Below, piece after piece: positions 9,997-17,480 of a DNA stretch of 64,000 bases. This DNA comes from Candidatus Oscillochloris fontis. Lineage in GTDB: Bacteria; Chloroflexota; Chloroflexia; Chloroflexales; Chloroflexaceae. The notes beneath the pieces were generated by a model. It ran no database searches. It saw only the letters and a program-made list of their open reading frames with translations, and had not been told where the DNA came from. The translations under genes were made by a program, and so were the position numbers. Within the stretch, counting starts at the first letter, position 1, and every line of letters begins with the position of its first letter. The DNA lies in NCBI RefSeq assembly GCF_004138135.1, contig NZ_RYFD01000015.1:1-64000 (forward strand), written 5' to 3'.

Positions 9997-10024
9997 TTGA
10001 GCTTCCCGGAAGTTCAATCACCCC
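9990..10024. terminator. Bidirectional hairpin between kaiB and glycogen synthase
   Basis: GGGGTGATTGAGCTTCC pairs with GGAAGTTCAATCACCCC, a near-perfect stem with almost no loop. It contains the kaiB stop codon and lies between convergent genes, so it can end transcription in both directions, although no T-run follows. Its centre CTTCCCGGAAG recurs at 31383 and 43981. Confidence 0.6.
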
Positions 10025-10032
10025 AGCCTCCG

Positions 10033-11250
10033 TTACCCCTCCACCAACGAACGATACAACTCTAGCGTGCGTACCGCGATGGCATCCCAACTGAAGTGCG
10101 CTTCAACGCGCTCGCGCCCCGCCGCACCAAACCGCGCCTGGAGCGCAGGGTCACGCGCCACCCGGTTGATCGCCGCCGCCAGATCCGCCTCGAAGGCCGC
10201 CGCATCCACCGGGGTGAAGGTGCCTGGCTGGAGTTCCAACGGTACCAGGATGCCGGTCTCCTCTGGAACCACCACCTCCTTGATCCCGCCCACCGCCGAA
10301 GCCACCACCGCCGTCTCACAGGCCATGGCTTCCAGGTTGATGATGCCGAACGGCTCATACACACTGGGGCAACAGAAGACCGCCGCGTGCGAGTAGAGTT
10401 GGATCACATCGGGGCGCGCCAGCATCTCCTGAATCCAGATCACGCCGGGGCGCGTGGCACTCACCGCCGCCACACCCGCCTGCATCTCGCGGGCGATCTC
10501 TGGCGTGTCGGGTGCGCCCGCGCACAGCACGACTTGGAGTTCGGGGTCAATCTGGGGGATGGCGTTGACGAGGTGGATGATCCCCTTCTGGCGCGTAATG
10601 CGGCCCACAAAGAGCACGAAGGGTCGCGTAGGATCGATCCCGTAGCGCGTTAAGGCTGCGGTGGTTTCGGCCTTACGGTACTCGGCCAGATCAATCCCGT
10701 TATAGATCACATGCACCTTCTCCGGCGCAATCTGGAAGTGGCGTAACACATCCTCACGGGTCTCCTTCGAGACCGCAATGATCGCGTCGGCCTGCTCTAT
10801 CGCCGTGCGCTCCATCCACGAACTCAGATGGTAGCCGTGACCCAGTTGCTCCACCTTCCAGGGGCGCAATGGTTCGAGCGAGTGGATGGTCAACACATAC
10901 GGGATGCCCCACAGCTTGCCCGCCAGCAACCCGCCCATATCGGTATACCAGGTGTGGCAATGCACAACCTGAGCATCAAGCGTATCCTTAGACATCATCA
11001 GCGAGCGGTTGAAGGCATCAACCGCGCCCACATAACGTGGATCGGTGTTGCGCTTCACCTCGTCCCAGAGCGGGTAGCCGCGCACCGTAAGATGCTCGCC
11101 ATCCACCTGCTGATCACCAAAACAGCGTACCTCCACATCCACCAACGTGGCCAACGCACGACTCAGATATTCGACATGCACCCCGGCACCACCGTAGACA
11201 TTCGGCGGGTACTCATTGGTGAAGAGGGCCACCTTGTTCAGTTCGGTCAT
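10033..11250 (-). CDS. glgA: Glycogen synthase, GT4 / actinobacterial-type GlgA (GlgM-like)
   Basis: A 405-residue GT-B fold glycosyltransferase. The N-terminal nucleotide-sugar synthase half starts VALFTNEYPPNVYGGAGVHV, with the GGAGVHV loop of the family. The C-terminal half has VLFVGRITRQKG and the E-x7-E signature YEPFGIINLEAMAC. It resembles the Corynebacterium/Mycobacterium-type glycogen synthase, whose mycobacterial member (GlgM) makes maltose-1-phosphate from ADP-glucose; which acceptor is used here is not visible. The start at 11250 follows a GAGGTG ribosome binding site; nine upstream codons in the frame are ignored. It probably works in storage polysaccharide synthesis. Confidence 0.85.
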   Translation of the reverse strand: MTELNKVALFTNEYPPNVYGGAGVHVEYLSRALATLVDVEVRCFGDQQVDGEHLTVRGYPLWDEVKRNTDPRYVGAVDAFNRSLMMSKDTLDAQVVHCHTWYTDMGGLLAGKLWGIPYVLTIHSLEPLRPWKVEQLGHGYHLSSWMERTAIEQADAIIAVSKETREDVLRHFQIAPEKVHVIYNGIDLAEYRKAETTAALTRYGIDPTRPFVLFVGRITRQKGIIHLVNAIPQIDPELQVVLCAGAPDTPEIAREMQAGVAAVSATRPGVIWIQEMLARPDVIQLYSHAAVFCCPSVYEPFGIINLEAMACETAVVASAVGGIKEVVVPEETGILVPLELQPGTFTPVDAAAFEADLAAAINRVARDPALQARFGAAGRERVEAHFSWDAIAVRTLELYRSLVEG

Positions 11251-11293
11251 GCAACACCTCATGGCTGAGAGAATCACGCCACCTCAGTATAAA

Positions 11294-11914
11294 CTATCCG
11301 ACCAGACTCCCCAAGGCTACTAGCCCAAATGCCAGGATGATCAGCCCAGCCAGCACATTCACCCAACGCAAGACCTGCGGGGTCACGCGGCTGCGCAGCA
11401 GGCTCACCCCACCACTCAGCAACAACCACCAGAGCGCCGAGCCACTAAACACCCCCACCACCAACATGATCCCATCCACATAGCTCGCCACCCCATTCGC
11501 TGCCCCCATCCCCGCAAAAACCGCCGCAAACGAGAGGATCGTCGCCGGATTGGTAATAGTCAGGGCGAAGGTCGAGACATACGCCCCCAGCAGGCCGCGT
11601 GCCCGCGCCTCCGCTGGACGCTCGGCGGGAGCCTCACGCAGAGTACGCACTCCCAAGTAGCAGAGGAAGATCCCGCCCACGAGGCGCGTCCAAAAGCTCA
11701 TGCCCGTGAGCACGTTGGCAACCGTCGTCAAGCCGAGTGCCGCAATTGCCCCATAGATCAGATCGGCGGTTGCCGCACCCATCCCCGACGCAAACCCGGT
11801 AGCGCGGCCATCAGCCAGCGTGCGCCGAATACACAACACCCCAATGGGCCCGACTGGAGCCGCAATCGCAAACCCGATCAGCATCCCGCGCAACAAAAAG
11901 CCCCACTCCAACAT
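11294..11914 (-). CDS. LysE/RhtB-family amino acid exporter
   Basis: A 206-residue membrane protein of about six helices. The N-terminus RGMLIGFAIAAPVGPIGVLC carries the conserved APVGP motif of LysE-type exporters, followed by GFASGMGAATADLIYG. These proteins export basic or other amino acids or related metabolites. The gene is preceded by its own promoter-like sequence, a folded leader and an intrinsic terminator (11936-12077), so expression is probably controlled by attenuation. The substrate is unknown. Confidence 0.88.
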   Translation of the reverse strand: MLEWGFLLRGMLIGFAIAAPVGPIGVLCIRRTLADGRATGFASGMGAATADLIYGAIAALGLTTVANVLTGMSFWTRLVGGIFLCYLGVRTLREAPAERPAEARARGLLGAYVSTFALTITNPATILSFAAVFAGMGAANGVASYVDGIMLVVGVFSGSALWWLLLSGGVSLLRSRVTPQVLRWVNVLAGLIILAFGLVALGSLVG

Positions 11915-11935
11915 AACACCCCTCCTTCAAGGGTA

Positions 11936-11972
11936 AACAAAAACACCCGCCGGGAATAACCCAGCGGGTGTG
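11936..11972 (-). terminator. Intrinsic terminator/attenuator in the lysE leader
   Basis: On the minus strand ACACCCGCtGGG pairs with CCCgGCGGGTGT around a TTATT loop, directly followed by TTTTTGTTT. It lies about 20 bases before the exporter start and downstream of its promoter, so it would block the gene unless antitermination occurs. Confidence 0.8.
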
Positions 11973-12077
11973 AGATCAGCGAAATGCACCGCGTCAGATC
12001 GCCCTACCTCCCAACCACTGGGAGCGGCGCTGCTGCTGGCAATTGCTGATCATGACATGTCGCATGGCGCAGAGTAT
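11973..12077 (-). promoter_or_regulatory. Structured 5' leader of the LysE-family gene (riboswitch or leader-peptide attenuator)
   Basis: A -10 like TATACT lies at 12077-12072 (minus). The following leader has GATCAGC (12051-12045) that can pair perfectly with GCTGATC (11981-11975), enclosing about 63 bases with an internal hairpin CTCCCA-GTGGT-TGGGAG flanked by CGCC/GGCG. The terminator follows directly. The region also reads as a possible leader peptide, MISNCQQQRRSQWLGGRAI, from an ATG at 12053, but no good ribosome binding site is seen. I see no T-box GGTGG-ACCGCG motif and do not recognise a known riboswitch class. Confidence 0.5.
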
Positions 12078-12086
12078 AGCATACTT

Positions 12087-12848
12087 CTAGGAACTAAAGC
12101 GCACCTCGTAGGTCGTATTGGTCGCATCCGCATTAAACACCACCAGATAGTAGTGCGACCAATCGTCATCATACACGCCACACGTGTTGGCATCCAAACT
12201 ACTACAGATCAGCCGCCCATCCTCGCGGTAGAGCAATGCCGCACTACTGCTCGATGCACTACGAAAGATCAGCCGCCGTTGCTTCACATCAGTACTTGTA
12301 TTATTGATACGGTAGAGTTGCGCTGCGTTGGCTGCCAGCGGCACCCCCACAAGATTGAGGCTATCAAAGGTGCTCTGCATGGATTGATTGATCAGCAGAG
12401 TGAAGAGCGCAGCACTCCCTGGATACTCCATGCTCACCTGTACCTCAGCACTACTCTGCGGGGTACAGATCGCCATGCCACTTGATTCGAGACTATTGAT
12501 CAGGTTGCTGCCCCCTGATCCGGTTGGGCAACCAACACTGATCCGAGGAAATGCATTGAGAGAGAAGGGAGCGACCTGAATCGCCCCCACCAATAGCGTG
12601 CTACCACTCGTTATACTGAGCCGATACTGGCCACCCTCTTCGCTACTCAGCCCCACTTGGCCAGGATTCAGACTCTCAGCCGTCGCAACATCACGCTCCC
12701 GCGTATGGATCTCTACCTGAGAGATACTGTTGCCCAACTGCTTTATGTCTTGGAACAGATCAGCATTGGGTGATGGTGGGCCACTACCTGAACACCCCCA
12801 TAAGAAACCGAGCATACCGACAAGGAGCATACGTTGAATGCGGTGCAT
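12087..12848 (-). CDS. Putative lipoprotein, paralogue of the next upstream gene
   Basis: A 253-residue protein from the ATG at 12848. Residues 1-19 are a lipoprotein signal peptide with lipobox LWGC (Cys19) followed by SGSGPPSPN. The mature part has no domain I recognise. It shares a C-terminal pattern with the neighbouring 12874-13641 protein: LLYR-DG-L-C, a TC or TCG pair, YD, YYLVV-N and a final TY-V-F. Both also share a central FDSL segment and a pair of cysteines. They are probably tandem duplicates of a secreted beta-rich protein. Confidence 0.7.
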   Translation of the reverse strand: MHRIQRMLLVGMLGFLWGCSGSGPPSPNADLFQDIKQLGNSISQVEIHTRERDVATAESLNPGQVGLSSEEGGQYRLSITSGSTLLVGAIQVAPFSLNAFPRISVGCPTGSGGSNLINSLESSGMAICTPQSSAEVQVSMEYPGSAALFTLLINQSMQSTFDSLNLVGVPLAANAAQLYRINNTSTDVKQRRLIFRSASSSSAALLYREDGRLICSSLDANTCGVYDDDWSHYYLVVFNADATNTTYEVRFSS

Positions 12849-12873
12849 AGCAACTGCCCTTCGAGAAACAACC

Positions 12874-13641
12874 CTAGGGTTGTACAAAGTCCACACCATA
12901 GGTATAACTGATATCGCCAGTATTCAGCACAACCAAGTAATAGTCGAAATAGTCCCCATTCTGATCATAGGTCTGGCAGGTCTGAGGTGCCAGAGTGCCA
13001 CACATCAGGCTCCCATCTGAACGATAGAGCAACGCGGCCGCCCGATAGCTGAGCGAAGGCGTGAAGACGAGGTTGCGTTGAGTGAGCGAGTTGTCGCTAT
13101 TCGACATGAAGAAAGTCTGGATATGACGTGGCGCAGAATAGAGATTCTCAAAGAGTAGACTATCAAAGGTTGTAGCGATTGAGGAGTCTAAGCGATGGAC
13201 AAAGAGCGCATAGCTTACCGCCGATTCGCTACGACTCGTCCCTTTCAGGGAGATGGTCACGGTCACATCAGAGCCGGTACTCGATGCGGGGCGACAGTAG
13301 ATAGCCTGACTATTCTGGGCCGTTATGGTCTGGGTGGTGCTCAGCATTGGGCAGGTGACTGCCACTTCAGGCGGAGCCGCTGCACCTGCTGGAACCTGAA
13401 TGGCATCCACATTGATCGCCCCAACGATAATCTGTTTACCACTCGGAACCACTACCGTATACGTAAGCACCGTATTCAGATCAATATCGCCCTTCACAAC
13501 CCAACCGAGACGCAGATTTGGTTCGTAGACAGCGCTAGGTTGCGCTGCAACACCATTCGGAATAATAACAGCAAGCGCCAAGAGCAGCAGCACGATACTC
13601 CCACGTAACCAGGGTTTGAGACTAGAAAGTTGAGACATCAT
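12874..13641 (-). CDS. Secreted protein of unknown function, paralogue of 12087-12848
   Basis: A 255-residue protein starting at the ATGATG at 13641, behind GGGG. A signal peptide (hydrophobic run IVLLLLALAVIIPNG ending GVAA-QP) points to export without a lipid anchor. The mature sequence is rich in Ser, Thr and Val, as in beta-sandwich domains, and ends in the same LLYRSDGSLMC...TC..YD...YYLVVLN...YTYGVDF pattern as its downstream neighbour 25 bp away. The pair is probably cotranscribed. No function can be assigned. Confidence 0.7.
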   Translation of the reverse strand: MMSQLSSLKPWLRGSIVLLLLALAVIIPNGVAAQPSAVYEPNLRLGWVVKGDIDLNTVLTYTVVVPSGKQIIVGAINVDAIQVPAGAAAPPEVAVTCPMLSTTQTITAQNSQAIYCRPASSTGSDVTVTISLKGTSRSESAVSYALFVHRLDSSIATTFDSLLFENLYSAPRHIQTFFMSNSDNSLTQRNLVFTPSLSYRAAALLYRSDGSLMCGTLAPQTCQTYDQNGDYFDYYLVVLNTGDISYTYGVDFVQP

Positions 13642-13712
13642 CGTACCCCTTTCGTTCGTATCCGTGACTACCAATATGGTCGCTGCTATTGTAGCATCTC
13701 GGTAGTACCATA

Positions 13713-14786
13713 TTAGATCGCATATTGCGCCAATGCGACTTCAAAATGGGCATGAACTTCACGGTTCTGCGTGTCACTCTTGCGGCGATCATTATTCAAT
13801 ACAAAACGTACCAACTTGATCTCAGGATGCTCACGCAGATATTCGACTACCGTCGCAATCGCCACCGGAGCCGCCTTCTCCACCGGGTAGCCAAAGATAC
13901 CCGTACTGAGGCTGGGGAAGGCGATCCGACTAATCTGATGCTCGCTGGCCAAGGCTAAACTGGCATGGTAGGCGCTTGCCAACAGACGTGCGGCATGGTC
14001 GGGGGTATAGCGCGAGTAGATCGGCCCAACCGCGTGGATGATATGCTGGGCCTGCAACTGGAACCCAGCAGTAAGGCGTGCCTCGCCGGTGGGGCACGCG
14101 CCAATTGCACGGCACGCCGCCTCTAGTTGCTCGGCTCCGGCTGCATCGTGGATAGCGCCACACACGCCGCCGCCATTGGCCAAAGATTCATTCGCCGCAT
14201 TGACCACCGCATCAACATCTTGGGTCACAATATCGCCCAATACTAATTCGATCAGTGCAGTACCGATTGGGATGCGGATCACTGGCGCTACGGAACTCAA
14301 GGCCGGTGGATTCGGTATGCGCCAACTTGCGATCAGCGCGGCCAAGCCGGTACGAATCGCGGGATTCTGAATCATAAATTCATAGTAGTGCGCCAGTATC
14401 GAGCGTGTTCCACCGGTGGGTTCGAGATTCGTCGTATTGAATCCCGCTGCCACCGCAAACCATGCCACCCGCATCTGCCGATCAACCAAGCCGATAGCTG
14501 GTTCTTCTTTGGGATTGATGATCTGCGGGGTGCCTTCAACTTGCACCAAGAAGACTGCGTGATCGGTGTTGACCGATAGATGGTGGAACAAGAAGAGTAC
14601 CGACCGCGCCTGTAAGCCAAACTCCTCACGTAACTCGCGCACTGCGGCCATCAACGAATCCTCACCCGGTTCAATCCGCCCACCCGGTAGCATCCAGAAG
14701 CCCTTGGGATCAGCATGTACGAGGATCTCTCGATCCGGCCCCCACTCGATAATGATGGTCGCACGCGGTCGGCGTTGGTTCGTCAT
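13713..14786 (-). CDS. Nudix hydrolase-macro domain fusion
   Basis: A 357-residue two-domain protein. Residues 1-130 form a Nudix domain with the full box GRIEPGEDSLMAAVRELREE followed by FGL (G36, E42, R50, E54, E55). Residues about 168-357 form a macro domain: LVLGDIVTQDVDAVVNAANE, the GGGV loop, GEARLTAGF and the phosphate loop SLSTGIFGYP. Macro domains bind or hydrolyse ADP-ribose and its protein or O-acetyl conjugates, and Nudix enzymes can split ADP-ribose to AMP and ribose-5-phosphate. The fusion suggests one protein that removes ADP-ribose and then destroys it. The order of action is inference; the Nudix substrate could be another nucleoside diphosphate. Confidence 0.88.
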   Translation of the reverse strand: MTNQRRPRATIIIEWGPDREILVHADPKGFWMLPGGRIEPGEDSLMAAVRELREEFGLQARSVLFLFHHLSVNTDHAVFLVQVEGTPQIINPKEEPAIGLVDRQMRVAWFAVAAGFNTTNLEPTGGTRSILAHYYEFMIQNPAIRTGLAALIASWRIPNPPALSSVAPVIRIPIGTALIELVLGDIVTQDVDAVVNAANESLANGGGVCGAIHDAAGAEQLEAACRAIGACPTGEARLTAGFQLQAQHIIHAVGPIYSRYTPDHAARLLASAYHASLALASEHQISRIAFPSLSTGIFGYPVEKAAPVAIATVVEYLREHPEIKLVRFVLNNDRRKSDTQNREVHAHFEVALAQYAI

Positions 14787-14889
14787 GACATGGCTCCTTA
14801 ACGGCTACCGAGATTCTTCACCTCGTACTATACTCATTTCATGCGGAAGTGCAAGAGAGCATCCCGTAGGGCAGCATCGCCCGCCGTGG

Positions 14890-15024
14890 GTAACTGTTCA
14901 CACTTCTCCTAGCTTCCAGTTTTTGACGCAAAGACGCAGAGGCGCAAAGCCTGCAACAATCCTTTACGTCCTTGCGCCTTTGCGTCAATACGAGATTTCT
15001 TTTACCCCAAGGGTGAACAGTTAC
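14890..15024. repeat. MITE-like palindromic element, copy 1
   Basis: Begins GTAACTGTTCACACTTCTCC and ends GGTGAACAGTTAC, with a core of GACGCAAAGACGCAGAGG facing CTTGCGCCTTTGCGTC. The flanks CGCCGTGG and CGCCATGG (one mismatch) look like an 8-bp target duplication. Confidence 0.85.
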
Positions 15025-15058
15025 CGCCATGGAGCAGTTGGCGGGCGATACTGCGCCC

Positions 15059-15430
15059 CTACGCCCCCCCGTCTCCTGCGGCCAACTGCTCGCGAACAGC
15101 ACGCGGCAACCCCCGTACAACCAGTTGGTAGGAACCATCAATCAGTTCCTGCACCAGCGCAGGATCGAGACTCCCATCCAGCGTGAGCGTCACCCAATGG
15201 CGCTTATTGAGGTAGTAGCCCGGCTGGATGGCCGGGAATGTCGCACGAAGCACCTCACCATAGTCGGGGTCCACCTTAAGCGAGAGCCGCAGAGGCGTGC
15301 CGGTTGTCGCCAAGAGTGCAAACATCTTGCCACCGACCTTAGCAACCAGAGTCACCGCATCGAACGGAAAGCTCTCCTCCGCACCGGGCATAGCCAGCAG
15401 GAGAGTACGCAGCGAATCGAGATCATGCAT
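15059..15430 (-). CDS. MmcQ/YjbR family DNA-binding-like protein
   Basis: A 123-residue protein from the ATG at 15430, chosen for the GAGGG 9 bases upstream. MPGAEESFPFD, KVGGKMFAL, LSLKVDP and PGYYLNKRHWVTLTLDGS are the standard blocks of the MmcQ/YjbR fold, a CyaY-like double-wing domain suspected to bind DNA; its function is not settled. The length fits the family. It marks the left border of the accessory region. Confidence 0.88.
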   Translation of the reverse strand: MHDLDSLRTLLLAMPGAEESFPFDAVTLVAKVGGKMFALLATTGTPLRLSLKVDPDYGEVLRATFPAIQPGYYLNKRHWVTLTLDGSLDPALVQELIDGSYQLVVRGLPRAVREQLAAGDGGA

Positions 15431-15551
15431 TGGTTTTTCCCTCTTAAACATGGTTCGTAGCAATGTGACCCATTGCTGCCGGATGGCCCTCACTCCCGGC
15501 CTTGTTCCTGCGTGCGGGAGCGGGGTGATTCCGCAGCGCGATGGGTTCGAT

Positions 15552-15581
15552 CCCCCCTCTCCCACTGCGTGGGAGAGGGGG
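15552..15581. repeat. GC-rich palindrome
   Basis: CCCCTCTCCCA pairs with TGGGAGAGGGG around a five-base loop, followed by GCTAGGGGGTGAGGGC. It looks like an intergenic palindrome of the short dispersed type and has no T-run. Confidence 0.6.
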
Positions 15582-15830
15582 CTAGGGGGTGAGGGCCGCC
15601 CGGCGCGGTGGGCGCGTCGCGAGCCAACGAACTTATAGAGTACCTGATCTGCCACGGGCTCTGCACACGCGAGTTCAGCACATTCAGCACACGCTCGCGG
15701 AACTCATCCCAGACATCGATCTACGCCTCGCCCCAGCAGGTGGCCCGTGCGGCCTACGGCCCTAACTGTAACTGCTGCCGCCCGGTTCGGCGATAACGCG
15801 CCGCCCGCATCTATCGTGGAGGAGGTGACA

Positions 15831-16640
15831 ATGCCCATCGAGGCTCCTGACCAGCCAATCCCGCTAACGATCTTGACCGGTTTTCTTGGCGCTGGAAAGA
15901 CCACGCTGCTTAACCGCATCCTGCGGGCCGACCACGGTCTTAAGGTTGCGGTTATGGTCAACGACTTCGGCAGCAGCAACTGTTCACACTTCTCCTAGCA
16001 TTCCGATTTTGACGCAAAGACGCAAAGGCGCAAAGCCTGGAGGCTAGGAGAAGTGTGAACAGTTACTGCCACCGATATCGTCGTACTGAGCAAGATTGAT
16101 CTGGTGGATACCGAGCAACGAGCCGCTATCGAGGCATGGGTGCGCCAGATCGTACCACGGGCACGCATCCTGCCAGCAGTCCACGGCGAAGTGCCGCTCA
16201 ACCTGCTACTCGGTGTCGGGCAGTACAAACTGGATCTCGCGCCAGCACGGACACACCACGACCACAAGCATGACGCGAGTTGTGGCTGCGAACACGACCA
16301 CGGGGCTGCCTTCCAGAGTTGGAGCTACACCAATGCGCAGCCGTTTGGGGTCAAGGCATTGCGCGATCTGGTACTGAGCCTACCGGCGGCGGTCTTCCGT
16401 GCGAAGGGTCTGCTCTACCTAGCCGAGGCTCCCTTACGTCGCGCCGTCCTCCAGGTAGTCGGCCCACGTGTAAGCGTCACTCTGGGCGAACCTTGGGGCG
16501 AGGAGCCACCCTGCACCCATCTGGTCTTTCTGAGCACGCCGGGCGATCTTGACACAACGGCGCTCCAAGTGGCCCTCAATGTTGCATGGAGGAGCTACCG
16601 CTGGAGCACGTGGTTGCCGCACAGCAGACCTGATAGTTAG
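15831..16640 (+). pseudogene. CobW/COG0523 GTPase (metal chaperone type), disrupted
   Basis: Starts behind GGAGGAGG and encodes [20 protein letters not shown], the Walker A motif of COG0523 GTPases, then VMVNDFG. The frame then runs into repeat copy 2 and stops at a TAG inside it (15996-15998). After the repeat the same frame resumes with DIVVLSKIDLV (the NKxD-like element), a His-rich stretch HHDHKHDASCGCEHDHG typical of zinc-related members, and the C-terminal CobW domain. About 90-100 residues expected between the two parts (CxCC motif, Walker B) are missing, so the insertion came with a deletion. COG0523 proteins deliver metals such as zinc; this copy cannot work. Confidence 0.88.
15978..16065. 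repeat. MITE-like element, copy 2 (shortened), inside cobW-like gene
   Basis: Has AACTGTTCACACTTCTCCTA at the left and AGGAGAAGTGTGAACAGTTAC at the right, but only one core half, so about 50 bp are missing. No matching flanking repeats are seen, consistent with the deletion of host sequence at this site. Confidence 0.8.
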
Positions 16641-16785
16641 TGGTGAGCAGTACGGTTCCGCCCTCGCGAGCAATCGTTCGCACACGATCCCAGATCGTTG
16701 CCCGCGAGTGCATATCCACACCCAGAATCGGCTCATCGAGGACGACTACGACGGGCTGGGTGAGCAGAGCACGAGCGAGGGCCAT
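16637..16785 (-). pseudogene. ABC transporter ATPase fragment
   Basis: About 50 residues beginning MALARALLTQPVVVVLDEPI with the Walker B LDEP, then GVDMHSRATIWD and a D-loop/H-loop region GGTVLLTTNY. This is the C-terminal half of an ABC-2 type (drug-export-like) ATPase. Walker A and signature are missing and the frame decays on both sides, so it is a remnant. Confidence 0.7.
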
Positions 16786-16969
16786 GCGGCGCTACATGCC
16801 GCCGAAAGAGGAAGCCATCGCCCGCTATGGTGGGCGCTTTGCCAGCCAGTCATTTGTGATGGAGGGCAAAGAACTAGGCTTCGAGGATCTGATCGCGCAT
16901 CTCGCTACGGACGGCAGGCTCTTAGTGAACAATAACACCGTCCTCGCAACGATCTACTGGGAGGTATGA
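16784..16969 (+). other. Short open frame of unknown origin
   Basis: A 61-codon frame from ATG 16784 ending in DGRLLVNNNTVLATIYWEV. The composition looks protein-like from about residue 10, but I do not recognise it and it has no clear ribosome binding site. It lies among gene fragments and may itself be the tail of a lost gene. Confidence 0.3.
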
Positions 16970-17008
16970 GCCTATGACAAGTAAGGTGAACCCATTTGGG
17001 CTCTGGGT

Positions 17009-17125
17009 TCAGTTTTCGTAGATGCTCCAGATCAGGATGATCGCGGCGATGGTGGTGATCGCCGTAATCGCCCAGGTCAGCACGGGGGTAAGGAGCGCGT
17101 TGAGGTCGGGCAATCCATTCCACAT
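17009..17125 (-). CDS. Possible 38-residue hydrophobic peptide
   Basis: From the ATG at 17125 the frame encodes MWNGLPDLNALLTPVLTW followed by a clear transmembrane helix (AITAITTIAAIILIWSIY). No ribosome binding site is visible; a longer in-frame start exists at 17263 but gives low-complexity, unlikely sequence. It may be a small membrane protein or a remnant. From 17126 to 17480 I see only a short hairpin (CTGCAC-TCC-GTGCAG, about 17413-17427) and no gene. Confidence 0.3.
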   Translation of the reverse strand: MWNGLPDLNALLTPVLTWAITAITTIAAIILIWSIYEN

Positions 17126-17480
17126 GGCGAGTAAGAAGGCGCAGGAGTGACGGGCGGCATGCCGACGAGCGCCCCTGTCCGGCGCTCTCCCTGGGCGACG
17201 AAACCAAGCGAACCGACATGAACCGGCGCGGGCATGCATGCGCTGCTGCTCCATAGGCACCACCTCCTCGCCGCGAACCAGGAACTCAGCGGATGCTGAT
17301 GGGCTAGGAGGGGGCGGGACATCGGTAGGAGGTGAGGAAGTGGGGGAGTAAATGTATCGTTTTTAGCGAGTATTTCAAAGGGCCAGCGCATTATGCTACC
17401 ATGTCGCTGTCTGCACTCCGTGCAGGTGACGGTTGATGCCCTCAAATTCTAGTCAACAAAACTCCTTGTAGAGATAGACG

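Noticed and set aside
11936-12077. T-box leader
   Set aside because: No GGTGG-ACCGCG-type antiterminator sequence and no specifier-loop layout recognised.
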